DNA of 64,000 bases from Methylomonas sp. EFPC3 (GCF_029643245.1 NZ_CP116398.1:1054001-1118000), one strand, 5' to 3'; positions 46,301 to 56,370 are shown, counted from the stretch's first letter. Notes: a model not told the origin generated them from the sequence alone. Program-made: numbers and translations.

Positions 46301-47285
46301 TCGGGTGGTGGACGATGCCGGCCGCGCCATTGGTTACGGCCGCAATCTGGCCAAATTGCAGGCTCAGTTCGCCACCAAGGCCGGTGACAGTTTCGACAAG
46401 CTGGCGCAGGAAGAAATGAACCACACTGGCTGTATCGCCTGGGTGTTTGACGATTTGCCGGAGACCTGGCAGTTCATGCAAAAGGGCCAGAGCTTCATCG
46501 GTTTTCCGGCGATTTTGGATGAAGGTCAGACGGTTGGCGTGAAGATTCTGGAAACCCAGCACAAGGCCGAGCTGGCCCACTTTGACGGCTTGGTCAAGCT
46601 GTATCAATTGGTCTGCAAAAAAGACGCGCAATACATTTTAAAAAATCACGGCGTATCGCCGGCCTTGCAACTGGCCTATAACCAACTTCCGGCGCATCCG
46701 CTGTTGAAAGACCGCGTCGGCGGCGATTTCAAGGAGGATGTGTTGTATGCAATCTTTGCCGCGGCGTTCGTCGAAGGCCAGACGATTCGCACGCAACAGC
46801 AATTCGAGTCTATTCTGGCGACGAAAAAGTCGACATTAATGTCGACCATGACGCAGGCCGGCAAGCAGATCGGCGAAATCCTGGCACACTATCAAACATT
46901 GAGCAGGCGCCTGCAGCAACCGGCTGTGGCGCCGGGCTTGCGCGAAGAGATCGAACAACAACTAAGCTTGCTGGTACACAAAGGCTTTTTGCGGTACACG
47001 CCGGCGGGGCAATTGCTGTCCGTCTCCCGCTATTTGAAAGCGGTGGAATGTCGTTTGGACAAGCAAAAACCGGACTCGGCCGAGGTACAGGGTTTGCAAC
47101 GGTTGAACCAACGCTACTGGCAATACATAGCGAAGCAGAGCAAGACCGTCACGCCAACGCCGGAGCGGGAAACTTTTCGCTGGGCGCTGGAGGAACTGCG
47201 GGTGTCCATATTCGCCCAACAATTGAAAACGGCATTTCCGGTGTCGGTGCAGCGCCTGGAAAAGCAATGGAGCGACAGCTATTAA
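43392..47285 (+). CDS. hrpA: ATP-dependent RNA helicase HrpA
   Basis: A 1297-residue DEAH-box RNA helicase that acts on mRNA and stalled ribosomes in Gammaproteobacteria. It has Walker A GETGSGKTTQ at about residues 98-107, the DEAH box in IIDEAHERS at about 194, SAT, and QRAGRCGRV (motif VI), followed by the HA2, OB-fold and the long HrpA-specific C-terminal DUF3418 region. Length matches E. coli HrpA (1300). The start ATG at 43392 lies at the end of a 100-base gap with the divergent pentapeptide gene. A rhomboid protease gene follows 38 bases downstream. Confidence 0.95.
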   Translation: MSVQPDLRRLSHQLNQTMSADRHALKRQLDRLRGESGKGKDVWGQVQQLAEKIERSVSRCNQRRASVPAIVYPDLPVSGKKDEIAELIRNNQVTIVCGETGSGKTTQLPKICLEIGRGITGMIGHTQPRRIAARTVADRIAEELGQAIGNTVGYKVRFHDQTAPNSLIKLMTDGILLAETQNDRYLNQYDTLIIDEAHERSLNIDFLLGYLRWLLPKRSDLKVVITSATIDPERFAKHFNGAPIVNVSGRTYPVDIRYRPIELIEEDDETDADLQQAILDAVDELYRDLRGDILIFLSGEHEIRETTESLRKSHNNGRYEVLPLYSKLSVAEQERVFKPSGNKPRIVLATNVAETSLTVPGIRCVIDSGHARISRYSAKSKIQRLPIERISQASANQRAGRCGRVAEGICIRLYSKEDYLARPEFTDPEILRTNLSSVILQMAALKLGDIEEFPFVEPPDEKMVRDGKTSLFEVDALDKQGNLTETGRQLAKIPTDPKLARMLLAAAQLGSLHEVAIIVSALSIQDPRDKPADKLPQAEAKHAQFKAEDSDFLTLLNLWNAFEEQKKHLTNSKLRKYCQDNFLSYIRMREWHDIHTQIMQVARGDLGLKTAGNPANYEQIHMALLPGLLSNIGFRHEQYEYLGARGLKFFIFPGSGQHKARPKWIMAAEQVETSKVYARTVAKIEPEWIEACAQHLVKRNYYDPHWEKNAGRCGVFERTLLYGLTLTAKRKVPYENVDAKAAREMFIRHALVNQDYHSNAPFFKANEKLLEEVGYIQHKGRRVDLIEDEEWLYQFYDKKLPTEIVSGITLDQWRKQVERDNPKILFLTKEDLTRTDDNQINDWDFPDSKKVGDLTIELHYRFEPGHDEDGVTAIVPVHQLNQIRQTPFDWLVPGMLEEKVVALIKGLPKHLRKHFVPVPNTAKACLEIEPDFKGSLYEWLSNRLRKLTGEAIPLNEWQPDALPEHLKMNFRVVDDAGRAIGYGRNLAKLQAQFATKAGDSFDKLAQEEMNHTGCIAWVFDDLPETWQFMQKGQSFIGFPAILDEGQTVGVKILETQHKAELAHFDGLVKLYQLVCKKDAQYILKNHGVSPALQLAYNQLPAHPLLKDRVGGDFKEDVLYAIFAAAFVEGQTIRTQQQFESILATKKSTLMSTMTQAGKQIGEILAHYQTLSRRLQQPAVAPGLREEIEQQLSLLVHKGFLRYTPAGQLLSVSRYLKAVECRLDKQKPDSAEVQGLQRLNQRYWQYIAKQSKTVTPTPERETFRWALEELRVSIFAQQLKTAFPVSVQRLEKQWSDSY

Positions 47286-47323
47286 CAGCGGCGCTGGATA
47301 AACCATAACCAAGAGGGCAAACG

Positions 47324-48028
47324 ATGATACCGATTCGCGATTCGATACCTTGCCAGACTAAGCCTTACGTCACTTGGGGCGTGATGGCCTTGTGCGTCGC
47401 GGTGTATTTGATGATGCTGCTGATGCCCGACGAAGTCGGCCAGCACTTCGCTTACATGTACGGCATGGTGCCGATTCGTTATTCCAACCCGGATTGGGCT
47501 TATGCCTTCGGTCTGCCACCGGACCACTATTTGTCGTTTCTGACCAGCTTGTTTTTACACGGCGGCTTTTTGCACCTGTTGATGAACATGGTGTTTTTGT
47601 GGATCTTCGCCGACAACATCGAAGATTTGATGGGGCATAAACGCTTTGTGGTGTTTTACATCTTGTGCGGGCTGATCGCGACTTATACCCAATGGTATTT
47701 TTATCCGACCATGGCGGTGCCGGTGGTTGGCGCTTCCGGGGCGATTGCCGGGGTATTGGGCGCCTATTTTGTGCGCTTCCCTTACGCGACGGTGGTGATT
47801 CTGGTGCCGATCCTATTTTATCCGCTGTTTTTTCACGTGCCGGCGATTGCCTTTCTCGGGTTTTGGGTGATCGTGCAATTGGGCGACGCTTTCACCGCGG
47901 CGGTGTTCGACAACGTCGCAGTGGACTCGGCCTGGTGGTCGCATCTGGGCGGTTTTGCGGCCGGGGCGCTGTTGCATCCGCTATTCATCGACAATAAGCC
48001 GGCACAACAGGATTTGAGCGCCGAATAG
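47324..48028 (+). CDS. Rhomboid-family intramembrane serine protease
   Basis: A 234-residue membrane protein with six or seven hydrophobic segments. The catalytic Ser138 is in VVGASGAIAG (GxSG) and the partner His207 in WWSHLGGFAAGA, with the HGGFLHLLMNM motif (HxxxN-type) at about 79-89. The dyad is complete, so it should cleave substrates within the membrane; substrates are unknown. AGAGGG lies eight bases before the ATG. It probably shares a message with hrpA. Confidence 0.9.
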   Translation: MIPIRDSIPCQTKPYVTWGVMALCVAVYLMMLLMPDEVGQHFAYMYGMVPIRYSNPDWAYAFGLPPDHYLSFLTSLFLHGGFLHLLMNMVFLWIFADNIEDLMGHKRFVVFYILCGLIATYTQWYFYPTMAVPVVGASGAIAGVLGAYFVRFPYATVVILVPILFYPLFFHVPAIAFLGFWVIVQLGDAFTAAVFDNVAVDSAWWSHLGGFAAGALLHPLFIDNKPAQQDLSAE

Positions 48029-48173
48029 CGCCGGTTGCGGGCAAAAAGTAGAGAAAACGCTAGGGGTTTTATTTTATAATGCCGACGTTAGCAAGCGGCG
48101 GAAAATACGATAGAAATCAAGGCCGTTGCTTATAAGTGCAAAAGAATCCCCATTCAATCGAGAAATATTGATC

Positions 48174-48497
48174 ATGAAAAACCTAAATGTTGTGCTGGTC
48201 AGGCTGCTGCAATTCGTGGTGTTTGCCTTGTTTACATTCATCGTGCTGGTTTATTTCGGCACCATGATTCTATTGCCGCTGGATATCGTGGTATTGATTA
48301 CCAAAGCCTTGAGCGTGCTGGGTATCGGTACTGTGTTCGGCGCAATCATAGCGGTACCTGCGGTTGCTTACCTGGGCAAAATCGTTTACAACACGCCGGG
48401 TTTGATTCAAATGATCGTCGAAAACGGTATTGAACTGGCCAACTTGGGCAAACAACGGGTAGAGGCTTTCAATAAAATCGCCGAAGCCGCGAAATAA
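48174..48497 (+). CDS. Small two-segment membrane protein, unknown
   Basis: A 107-residue protein starting at ATG 48174 (MKNLNVVLVRLLQ). Two hydrophobic segments (about residues 10-35 and 45-70) are followed by an amphipathic, Glu/Lys-rich C-terminal helix. I do not recognise the family. A TATAAT at 48075-48080 lies about 95 bases upstream and a strong intrinsic terminator follows, so it looks like a single-gene transcript. Confidence 0.7.
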   Translation: MKNLNVVLVRLLQFVVFALFTFIVLVYFGTMILLPLDIVVLITKALSVLGIGTVFGAIIAVPAVAYLGKIVYNTPGLIQMIVENGIELANLGKQRVEAFNKIAEAAK

Positions 48498-48513
48498 GTT
48501 TTCACGGATAAGA

Positions 48514-48539
48514 AAAAGGGGCCTTTTGGCCCCTTTTTT
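48514..48539. terminator. Intrinsic terminator, bidirectional
   Basis: A perfect GGGGCC/GGCCCC stem (48518-48523 and 48528-48533) with a TTTT loop is flanked by AAAA on the left and TTTTTT on the right, so it can stop transcription from both the small membrane gene and prfC, which converge here. Confidence 0.9.
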
Positions 48540-48551
48540 GTGTCTGGCGGT

Positions 48552-50126
48552 TTACAGTTCGCGGGTGGCGCTGAAGTGGATGTCAGGCCAGCGTTCTTCC
48601 GTCAATTGCAGATTGACCCGGCTGGTGGCCAGATACACCAAATAACCGCCGCCGTCCTCGGCCAGATTTTCGAAGACCTTGTTCCTGAACTCTTCCAGTT
48701 TGGCCGGATTGGCCGAGCTGACCCAGCGTACGGTATTGATCGGCGAGGCGTCGTAAACGCATTCGACGTTGTATTCGTGCTTCAAGCGGTGGGCGGTGAC
48801 ATCGAACTGCAGAATACCCACCGCGCCCAGAATCAAGTCGTTGTTTTTCAGCGGTTTGAACAACTGGGTGGCGCCTTCCTCGGTTAACTGCACCAAGCCT
48901 TTTTGCAGCGCCTTGGCGCGCAGGGGGTCTTTCAATACCACGCGGCGGAACAATTCCGGGGCGAAGTAAGGGATGCCGCCGAATTTCAGGTTCTCGCCTT
49001 GGGTGAAGGTGTCGCCGACCTGGATCGTGCCGTGGTTGTGCAGGCCGATGATGTCGCCGGGATAGGCTTCCTCGACGTTCTTGCGGCTGTCGGCCTGGAA
49101 CGTAATCGCATTGGCCACCTGGATGCTCTTGCCGATGCGGACGTGGTGCATCTTCATGCCCTTATCGAATTTGCCGGAACTGATGCGCATGAAAGCGACG
49201 CGATCGCGGTGAGCCGGGTCCATGTTGGCCTGAATCTTGAATACGAAGCCGGTGAATTTGTCTTCGCTCGGTTCCACCAAGCGTTGCTCGGCTTGGCGCG
49301 GACGCGGCGGCGGCGCGAATTCGGCGAAGGCGTCGAGCAACTCGACGATGCCGAAGTTGTTGATCGCCGAACCGAAAAACACCGGAGTTTGTTCACCCCG
49401 CAGATATTTTTCCAGATCGAATTCGTGGCTGGCGCCTTTTACCAAGTCGATTTCCTCGCGCAATTCGTCAGCCTGCAAACCGAGGAGCTGATCGAGTTGC
49501 GGGTTGTTCAAGCCCTTGATTAGGGTAGATTCCGCAATTTTGCCGCCGTGCTGCGGGTTGAACAGCAAAATCTCGTCCTTGTATAACTGGTAGACGCCTT
49601 TGAAGCGCTTGCCCATACCGATCGGCCAAGTCATCGGCGCACATTCGATTTTCAGCACGCTTTCCACTTCGTCGAGCAGCTCGATAGGCTCGCGGCCTTC
49701 GCGGTCCAGTTTGTTGATGAAGGTCAGGATCGGCGTGTCACGCAAGCGGCAGACTTCCATCAATTTGATGGTCCTGTCCTCAACGCCCTTGGCAACGTCG
49801 ATCACCATCAATGCGGAGTCGACCGCGGTCAGCGTGCGGTAGGTGTCTTCCGAAAAATCTTCGTGGCCCGGTGTGTCAAGCAGGTTCACAATCGCGCCGT
49901 TGTGCTCGAACTGCATCACCGAGGTGGTGACCGAAATCCCGCGTTCCTTTTCCATTTCCATCCAGTCGGAGGTGGCGTGGCGCGCCGCCTTGCGGCCCTT
50001 GACCGAGCCGGCCAACTGAATCGCGCCGCCGAACAGCAGCAGTTTTTCGGTGATGGTGGTTTTACCGGCGTCGGGATGCGAGATGATGGCAAAGGTTCTG
50101 CGGCGCTTATATTCTGGGACTTCCAT
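48552..50126 (-). CDS. prfC: Peptide chain release factor 3
   Basis: A GTPase that recycles release factors 1 and 2 from the ribosome after termination. The ATG at 50126 gives 524 residues, matching RF3; the frame is open to 50180. GTP-binding motifs are SHPDAGKTT (residues 16-24), DTPGHEDF and NKLDRE, followed by the RF3-specific domains II and III. It is transcribed alone toward the shared terminator. Confidence 0.95.
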   Translation of the reverse strand: MEVPEYKRRRTFAIISHPDAGKTTITEKLLLFGGAIQLAGSVKGRKAARHATSDWMEMEKERGISVTTSVMQFEHNGAIVNLLDTPGHEDFSEDTYRTLTAVDSALMVIDVAKGVEDRTIKLMEVCRLRDTPILTFINKLDREGREPIELLDEVESVLKIECAPMTWPIGMGKRFKGVYQLYKDEILLFNPQHGGKIAESTLIKGLNNPQLDQLLGLQADELREEIDLVKGASHEFDLEKYLRGEQTPVFFGSAINNFGIVELLDAFAEFAPPPRPRQAEQRLVEPSEDKFTGFVFKIQANMDPAHRDRVAFMRISSGKFDKGMKMHHVRIGKSIQVANAITFQADSRKNVEEAYPGDIIGLHNHGTIQVGDTFTQGENLKFGGIPYFAPELFRRVVLKDPLRAKALQKGLVQLTEEGATQLFKPLKNNDLILGAVGILQFDVTAHRLKHEYNVECVYDASPINTVRWVSSANPAKLEEFRNKVFENLAEDGGGYLVYLATSRVNLQLTEERWPDIHFSATREL

Positions 50127-50282
50127 GGAGATTCTGATAGGTTTCGCGGTAAATGTTGCGTCCGAACTGAAATGACGCAATTAAAGATCAAACCGGCATT
50201 ATAACGTAAGCGGCCGCGGCGCTGGACGCTTGCCAGGTAAAGCAAAGATGTGTTGGTCGGCTAGGTCCGCAGACTCGTGGAA

Positions 50283-50660
50283 TCAGCCTGGCGAACGCCG
50301 CCGGGTGTGACGCTGAACGTACCAATAGCAGGACAGGCTGCCGCACAAGCCGCCCAAAGAATCGGCCAACCAATCCAGTGCGCTCGATTCACGGCCGACG
50401 ACAAAGGATTGGTGCCATTCGTCGGATAGGCCGTATAAGCTGCAAAATATCGTGCCGATGACGAAGTGCCAGTGGCGCGGCACCGAGAAATGGGCGAAGT
50501 AGCGCCAAGCAAACACCGCCATCGCGAAATAGGCCAGGAAATGGTCGAGCTTGTCCTGGTTCTCGACCAGCGCGTGGTCGGGCAGTTTGGTTTGGTCGGA
50601 AAGCCAGAAAATCAATGCGCAATAAAGCAGCAGGGCGGATAGATCCAGAATTTTGGACAT
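50283..50660 (-). CDS. VanZ-like membrane protein
   Basis: A 125-residue protein with four hydrophobic segments and the VanZ-family pattern: a first helix ending SDQTKLP, DKLDHFLAYFAMAVF, and SDEWHQSFVVGRESSALDWLADSLGG. These small membrane proteins are common and mostly uncharacterised; VanZ itself gives low-level teicoplanin resistance. The gene lies nine bases after a Cys-containing unknown gene, so they are an operon. Confidence 0.85.
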   Translation of the reverse strand: MSKILDLSALLLYCALIFWLSDQTKLPDHALVENQDKLDHFLAYFAMAVFAWRYFAHFSVPRHWHFVIGTIFCSLYGLSDEWHQSFVVGRESSALDWLADSLGGLCGSLSCYWYVQRHTRRRSPG

Positions 50661-50669
50661 GATGGCGGC

Positions 50670-51410
50670 TCAGGTTTCCGGTGGCGGTTGCAGCGGTTTG
50701 CGGTAACTGTCGAACAAATAGCTGATTTCCTCCAGGCCGTCTTCTATCGACCAGGAAACCGTTTTGGACAGCAAATCCAGCAAAATCACGCCGTTGACAG
50801 CGGCGTCTTCGCTAATTCCGGCTTTCAGACGCTGCGTCAGGTGCTGGTTGACGACTTGTAGGTTTCGATAGATTTTCAGTAATTCGTCGAGCTCCAGCGA
50901 ATAGGGCAAACCGTCCTGGCGGCGAAAATATTGTGCTAACAAAAAGGTGGCAGTCACTCGATAAATGGTTTCGTCCTGATCGGCCAAAGGCAGATGAAAG
51001 CGCGCCATCGGCTTCAGATATTCGGTGTGCGGGCAGGGGCTGGTGGCCATGATCAAACCCAGAATCGAACTGGCAATGTGTTGCGCCGTGGTTTTGCAGT
51101 GAATCGTGCGTCTGTCGGTGATGACTTCGACGCTCATCGGTTTATGCGACACCAAATGGCCGCACAACTCCAATAGCGGCGCCAGATTGACGGCTACCGG
51201 GCAATGCGGCGTTTGGGCGGCGTGCAGCGGGCAGTTTTGGCATTGGTGGTAGCTCAATTCGGTCCAATACGGGTAGGGTGCCTCAGCCGCCGGAACTAAG
51301 GTCATGGTCGGTTTGTGGATTTCGACGAGAAATTCCGCGCAAGTGTAATCTTCGGCGGTAAGCCTGTAGACAAAACGTAACAGGTCTTGCGGCGGGTATG
51401 CGTTGGACAT
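50670..51410 (-). CDS. Cysteine-containing protein of unknown function
   Basis: A 246-residue soluble protein that I do not recognise. The N-terminal half has a cysteine cluster (HQCQNCPLH, then HCPV and LCGH), which could bind a metal such as zinc, iron or an iron-sulfur cluster. A further Cys-Pro pair lies in TSPCPHTEYLKP, and the C-terminal half is helical. No signal peptide or membrane segment. It is upstream of the VanZ-like gene with a nine-base gap. Confidence 0.75.
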   Translation of the reverse strand: MSNAYPPQDLLRFVYRLTAEDYTCAEFLVEIHKPTMTLVPAAEAPYPYWTELSYHQCQNCPLHAAQTPHCPVAVNLAPLLELCGHLVSHKPMSVEVITDRRTIHCKTTAQHIASSILGLIMATSPCPHTEYLKPMARFHLPLADQDETIYRVTATFLLAQYFRRQDGLPYSLELDELLKIYRNLQVVNQHLTQRLKAGISEDAAVNGVILLDLLSKTVSWSIEDGLEEISYLFDSYRKPLQPPPET

Positions 51411-51520
51411 GGGAGATGTAGCTTCAACCTAAATTCTGATGATTGTAGCGCTGCCCGTAAGCGTTTGCTTGGGCTTGTTTGGCATTCGTTTTTGCGATGT
51501 CACAAACCCGCATTGAAGCG

Positions 51521-53722
51521 CTAACGCCGCTTTTCAGAGCGCTTCGGCGCACCCTGGCCGCTTTGATTGCTGCGCGGAGTATGCTTTCGGCGCTGCTCGT
51601 GTTTGTTATTCGCGTTATCGAAGCCGGTGTGCTTGGTCTTAAAGGTCTGTGCTTTGGCCGGTTTGTTCACCGGTTCGGCGTCGGTTTTCGGTTGAAAACT
51701 CGGCACCAAATGCTGCTTGCCATTGCCGATCAAGTCCGCCCGGCCCATTTCCTTCAACGCTTCCCGTAATAGCGGCCAGTTTTTCGGGTCGTGGTAGCGT
51801 AGAAAGGCCTTGTGCAGCTTGCGCTGTTTCGTGCTGCGCGGAATCGGAATGTCCGGGACGTTACGGCCGATTTTGTGCAGGGTATCCTTGCCGGAATGGT
51901 ACATGGCAGTGGCAATCGACATCGGCGACGGCAAGAATGCCTGCACCTGATCGGCGCGGAAGCCGTTGCGTTTCAACCATAGCGCCAGATTCAACATGTC
52001 CTTGTCTTCGGTGCCGGGGTGGGCGGCGATGAAGTACGGGATCAGGTACTGTTCCTTGCCGGCTTCTTTCGAGTACTTATCGAACATCTGCTTGAAGCGG
52101 TCGTAAGTGCCCATGCCGGGTTTCATCATCTTCGACAACGGGCCATGTTCGGTGTGTTCCGGGGCGATTTTCAGGTAGCCGCCGACGTGGTGGCTGACCA
52201 GTTCTTTCACATATTCCGGCGTCTCGACGGCAATGTCGTAACGCAGGCCGGAGGCGATGAAGATTTTTTTGATGCCGGGTAAGGCGCGGGCGCGGCGGTA
52301 GAGTTTGACCAGCGGGGTCTGATCGGTGTTCAGGTTTTGGCAGATGCCGGGATAAACGCAAGACGGCTTGCGGCAGGATGCCTCGATTTTCGGGTCCTTG
52401 CAGGCCAAGCGCCACATGTTGGCGGTGGGCCCGCCCAGGTCGGAAATATTGCCGGTGAAGTTGGGCGAGGTATCGCGGATGGCTTCGATCTCGCGGATAA
52501 TCGAATCTTCCGAACGGTTTTGAATGATGCGGCCTTCGTGCTCGGTAATCGAACAAAAGCTGCAGCCGCCGAAACAGCCACGCATGATCAGCACCGAATG
52601 TTGGATCATTTCGAAGGCCGGAATATTGGCCTTGCCGTAGCCGGTATGCGGTAGCCGCGAATAGGGCAGGTCGAACACGCCGTCCATTTCCGGCGTGGTC
52701 AGCGGCAGCGGCGGCGGATTGATCCAAACCTCGCGGTTATCGTGGCGCTGGATCAGGGCGCGGGCGTTGCCGGGGTTGGTTTCGCCGTGCATCACCCGCG
52801 AAGCGTGGGCGTACAAAATCGGATCGTCCTTGACCGCGTCGTAATCCGGTAGCCGAATCACGGTTTGGGCGCGGTTTTTATTGGCGATGGGTTTGAATTG
52901 GATGACTTTTTCGTTATCCGCCAGCCCAGTGTCGGCCGATGTCGGCGCCGATTCGCAACTGGGCATTTCCTGATACGGATTCTGGTGCACGATGGCTGCG
53001 CCGGGCTGATCGAAATGGGTCGAATCCTTTTCGATCCAGCCTTGCGGCACTTGTTTGACGAAGTGGACGGTGCCGCGGATGCCTTTCAAATCGTGAATGC
53101 TCTCGCCCTTCGCTAGTCGATGCGCAATCTCGACGACTTGGCGCTCGGCGTTGCCGTACACCAGCAAATCCGCCTTCGAATCCAGCAAGATCGACTTGCG
53201 TACCTTGTCCGACCAGTAGTCGTAATGGGCGATGCGGCGCAGGCTGGCCTCAATGCCGCCGATGACGATCGGCACGTTTTTAAAGGCTTCCCGGCAGCGG
53301 TGCGAGTAGACGTTGACCGCACGGTCCGGGCGCTTGCCGGCTTCGCCGTTGGCGGTGTAAGCGTCGTTGGAGCGGATTTTCTTGTCCGAGGTATAGCGGT
53401 TGACCATCGAATCCATATTGCCGCCGGTAACGCCGAAGAACAGCTTGGGCTGGCCTAGTTTTCTAAAATCGTCGGCGCTTTGCCAATCGGGTTGGGAAAT
53501 GATGCCGACTCGAAAACCCTGCGCCTCCAGCACCCGGCCGATCACCGCCATGCCAAAACTCGGATGGTCGACGTAGGCGTCGCCGGTTACCAGGATGATG
53601 TCGCAGGCGTCCCAACCCAGCGCGTCCATCTCCGCGCGGCTCATCGGCAATTCCGGCGCCGGACCGAAGCGGTGGGCCCAGTATTTTTTGTAGCCGAAGA
53701 TGTAGGGGGCGTTGTGGATCAT
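51521..53722 (-). CDS. YgiQ-family radical SAM protein
   Basis: A 733-residue radical SAM enzyme of the YgiQ family. The cluster-binding CxxxCxxC is at Cys383, Cys387 and Cys390 ([11 protein letters not shown]). The N-terminal part has the YgiQ signature [21 protein letters not shown] and the C-terminal part ends in a basic, disordered tail. Its reaction is not established. The start overlaps the stop of the upstream spermidine-synthase-like gene (ATGA at 53719-53722). Confidence 0.92.
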   Translation of the reverse strand: MIHNAPYIFGYKKYWAHRFGPAPELPMSRAEMDALGWDACDIILVTGDAYVDHPSFGMAVIGRVLEAQGFRVGIISQPDWQSADDFRKLGQPKLFFGVTGGNMDSMVNRYTSDKKIRSNDAYTANGEAGKRPDRAVNVYSHRCREAFKNVPIVIGGIEASLRRIAHYDYWSDKVRKSILLDSKADLLVYGNAERQVVEIAHRLAKGESIHDLKGIRGTVHFVKQVPQGWIEKDSTHFDQPGAAIVHQNPYQEMPSCESAPTSADTGLADNEKVIQFKPIANKNRAQTVIRLPDYDAVKDDPILYAHASRVMHGETNPGNARALIQRHDNREVWINPPPLPLTTPEMDGVFDLPYSRLPHTGYGKANIPAFEMIQHSVLIMRGCFGGCSFCSITEHEGRIIQNRSEDSIIREIEAIRDTSPNFTGNISDLGGPTANMWRLACKDPKIEASCRKPSCVYPGICQNLNTDQTPLVKLYRRARALPGIKKIFIASGLRYDIAVETPEYVKELVSHHVGGYLKIAPEHTEHGPLSKMMKPGMGTYDRFKQMFDKYSKEAGKEQYLIPYFIAAHPGTEDKDMLNLALWLKRNGFRADQVQAFLPSPMSIATAMYHSGKDTLHKIGRNVPDIPIPRSTKQRKLHKAFLRYHDPKNWPLLREALKEMGRADLIGNGKQHLVPSFQPKTDAEPVNKPAKAQTFKTKHTGFDNANNKHEQRRKHTPRSNQSGQGAPKRSEKRR

Positions 53723-54522
53723 GGTTTCAGAACTCGATGCAGGAGGCTGGGATTGTTACGTTTAAAGTCTTGCATGAACACCGGAAATTCCAGTTGGTAT
53801 TGCAGCTCCAGATCTTTGGCTTTGGCTATCAGCGCTTTGAACTGCAGTTTCGGAAAATTTTCGCCGAAAGCGAAGCCGATGATATTGCCACGGTTACGCA
53901 CCGGCAGAAACAGCATGCGCCAATTGTAAATCCTGCCCAAATGCCAGGAAACTTGCTGAAACATCGCCTTATCGGTACCCCATAAATTGATCACCAATAC
54001 CCCGTCAGGTTTCAGCAGACTGCGGCAATTGTCGAAAAAACTTTGGCTGCCGACTTCAGGTGCCATGCCGCTCTCGCTGTAAGCATCGATCATAATCACG
54101 TCGTGAATCTCCGATAGCTCCTGACTTTGATGGCGAACATGCTCTGCACCGCAACCGATTTTGACTTTCAGACGCGAATTGAACGGCAGGCCGAAGTGGC
54201 TGCGGGCCACTTTTAGCACACTGCTGCGGAATTCGACGACTTTCAGCCGGCATTCCGGGAACTGGTGCAGCATGAATTTGGCGATAGTGCCGCCACCGAG
54301 GCCTATCATCAGCACATCACGCGGGTCGTCGTTGAACAGCAGCAGCGCCATCATCGCCCGGGCGTAGAAGGAATGCAGCCGATTCGGATCGGCCATCAAC
54401 ATACTGCTTTGCCGGGCAGGCGAACCGAAATGCAGAGCGCGTTCGCCGTTGTTATCGACGACTTCGATCACACCCTCGTCGTCATGGCTTTGGTGGACGA
54501 CTAGGCCTTCGTATTTGTACAT
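53719..54522 (-). CDS. Spermidine-synthase-like methyltransferase-fold protein
   Basis: A 267-residue protein of the spermidine synthase/SAM-fold group. It has a short N-terminal beta domain, the nucleotide-binding [10 protein letters not shown] at about residues 74-83, an acidic strand end VVEFR, and [12 protein letters not shown]. The polyamine-synthase motif GGGDG is replaced by GGGT, and the residues for putrescine binding are not clear, so true spermidine synthase activity is doubtful. I chose ATG 54522; a TTG at 54534 is the longer option. It is co-transcribed with ygiQ. Confidence 0.75.
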   Translation of the reverse strand: MYKYEGLVVHQSHDDEGVIEVVDNNGERALHFGSPARQSSMLMADPNRLHSFYARAMMALLLFNDDPRDVLMIGLGGGTIAKFMLHQFPECRLKVVEFRSSVLKVARSHFGLPFNSRLKVKIGCGAEHVRHQSQELSEIHDVIMIDAYSESGMAPEVGSQSFFDNCRSLLKPDGVLVINLWGTDKAMFQQVSWHLGRIYNWRMLFLPVRNRGNIIGFAFGENFPKLQFKALIAKAKDLELQYQLEFPVFMQDFKRNNPSLLHRVLKP

Positions 54523-54715
54523 GCAGTGCGGCAAACGGAAAAGACGGCGCTATTTTCCTTGAAAATCCGCTGCTTGTCTTCTGATTCCTGATAAAACCGG
54601 AGCTGGCGGCGGCAGTGCGGGTAGACGGATTGCCGTTTGTGCGCTCGACACTTGCGGTCTTGGGGTTATCGCCCTACAGTGGAGGCCCCAAAAACCACTA
54701 TTCCGAGGCTTTGTT

Positions 54716-55135
54716 ATGAACAGACTATTGCCGATCCTGGTATTGATGGCGCCGGCGCTTGCGGCAGCCAATGCCGCCGATAGCCGGAGTGTCTCCCAGC
54801 CCGCTGCGAACCCGAAAATACAGCAGATGTTGGAAAAGATTCAAGCGATGCAAAACTGCATGAAAGACGTCGACAAAGCCGAGCTGCAAGCTTTGGAATC
54901 GCAGGCCAAACAATTGAGTAGCGACGTTAAGCAGTTGTGCGCCGCGGGCAAGCGCGACGAAGCTCAACAACGGGCGATCGGGTTCGGTCAGGAAATCTCC
55001 GCTAACAAAGCCATGCAATTGACCAAAAAGTGTAGCGAAGGCTTGGCCGGGTTGACACCGGATCTGGTCGCGGCAGAATCCTACTCGGAAAGCGGCAAAG
55101 CTCGCCATATTTGCGATAACTCGATACATCCTTAG
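54716..55135 (+). CDS. Small secreted protein of unknown function
   Basis: A 139-residue protein with a signal peptide (MNRLLPILVLMAPALAAANA) and a helical, Gln/Lys/Glu-rich mature part with four Cys (NCMKD, LCAAG, KCSEG, HICDN), which could form two disulfides in the periplasm. The family is not recognised. It is followed by another short secreted gene. Confidence 0.7.
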   Translation: MNRLLPILVLMAPALAAANAADSRSVSQPAANPKIQQMLEKIQAMQNCMKDVDKAELQALESQAKQLSSDVKQLCAAGKRDEAQQRAIGFGQEISANKAMQLTKKCSEGLAGLTPDLVAAESYSESGKARHICDNSIHP

Positions 55136-55255
55136 TCCGGCGAAGCAGACGGTGCCGGCGGCCGCAGGCAGGCGATTCGCCCATGTCGTTGTTCAACTCC
55201 GCCGGCATCGCGTAAAATCGCTTTTCGCCATCATGTCCGTATTGGAGAAGAAATC

Positions 55256-55639
55256 ATGAAATACCGTTTGTTTGCTTTGCTGATGCTCGCCGCCGGCTTG
55301 GCCCATGCCGAAGAGGCCAAAGAAGACTGGAACGAAACCAGCTTAAGCAATGAATCCATCGAAAAAATTCAAAAAGCGCAATTCAATTATAAAAAGTGCG
55401 TAGTCGACACGATGCAAAAACCGGATTTTGCCAAGCTGGAAAGCCGCAACGCGACCGATGCCATCATCAAATTGTGCGAACCGACGCTAGCCGAAATGCG
55501 TCAGGTTTATGTCGACGCGCAGGTGCCGGGCGTCATCGCCGACCGCCACTTGAAAACCATGCGCATCAAAGTTACCCGCAATTTGTTGCAGGAACTGATG
55601 TACGCCGAGGCCGCAAAAAAATCCGGCATGCCTCAGTGA
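55256..55639 (+). CDS. Small secreted protein of unknown function
   Basis: A 127-residue protein with a signal peptide ending GLAHA and a mature helical part. It has two Cys (KKCVVD and KLCEPT), the spacing of which would allow one disulfide. GGAGAAG lies close before the ATG. Not recognised. It precedes the DUF2760 gene by 83 bases. Confidence 0.75.
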   Translation: MKYRLFALLMLAAGLAHAEEAKEDWNETSLSNESIEKIQKAQFNYKKCVVDTMQKPDFAKLESRNATDAIIKLCEPTLAEMRQVYVDAQVPGVIADRHLKTMRIKVTRNLLQELMYAEAAKKSGMPQ

Positions 55640-55722
55640 TTTAGCCGAGCCGACCGGCAATCCGGTCGCCGGCTCGGCCGTTCTGCGCTTGCCGCTTTGT
55701 ATTCCCCCAATATCCATTTTTC

Positions 55723-56370
55723 ATGAACACTTACACCATAGACTTATCGTTACGTCCGACTACATTCGATTTGTGGCACGTTTGCTTAGCCGGAACCGCG
55801 GCTGTGTTGGCTTTCATTTTGATCGCGGTGCTGGTATCGGTATTGCTGGGCTTGCGCCGCTGTAAATCGCCCCGGCAACCGGACATGCCGATCGCGGCAC
55901 CCGAACCCCAAATCAAAGTGGTGGAAAAGATCGTCGAAGTCGAAAAAATCGTTCAGGCGCCGGCCCCGGAACCGGTGGTGCTCAAAGAAGCCACGCCGGA
56001 TGCGGCTTTACAGTTATTAAGTTTGTTGCAGAAGGAAGCCCGTTTCCTCGATTTCGTCAAAGAAGACGTCAGTGCGTTTGCCGATGCTGAAATAGGCGCC
56101 GCGGCGCGCGTCGTGCATCAAGGCTGCAGTAAAGTGATCAACGAGCACTTCAAGTTGGCGCCGGTCAGTCAGGATGCCGAAGGTAGCCGCGTGACCCTGA
56201 ACAAAGGCTTCGACGCCGCCGCATTTCGTTTGACCGGCAATATCGTCGGCGAAGCCCCGTTCTCCGGCGTGTTGGTGCATAAAGGCTGGCAGGTCACCGA
56301 ATTGCATTTGCCGAAACTGACCGAGGGCCACAATGCCAAAATCATTACTGCGGCCGAGGTTGAATTATGA
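55723..56370 (+). CDS. DUF2760 family protein
   Basis: A 215-residue protein with one membrane segment at about residues 18-42, a basic stretch, a helical linker (KVVEKIVEVEKIVQ), and a C-terminal DUF2760 domain (LQKEARFLDFVKEDVSAF, then GEAPFSGVLVHKGW). It overlaps the next gene by four bases. DUF2760 genes are found next to a divergent Hsp70, so it is probably a partner or substrate adaptor of that chaperone; the role is unknown. Confidence 0.85.
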   Translation: MNTYTIDLSLRPTTFDLWHVCLAGTAAVLAFILIAVLVSVLLGLRRCKSPRQPDMPIAAPEPQIKVVEKIVEVEKIVQAPAPEPVVLKEATPDAALQLLSLLQKEARFLDFVKEDVSAFADAEIGAAARVVHQGCSKVINEHFKLAPVSQDAEGSRVTLNKGFDAAAFRLTGNIVGEAPFSGVLVHKGWQVTELHLPKLTEGHNAKIITAAEVEL

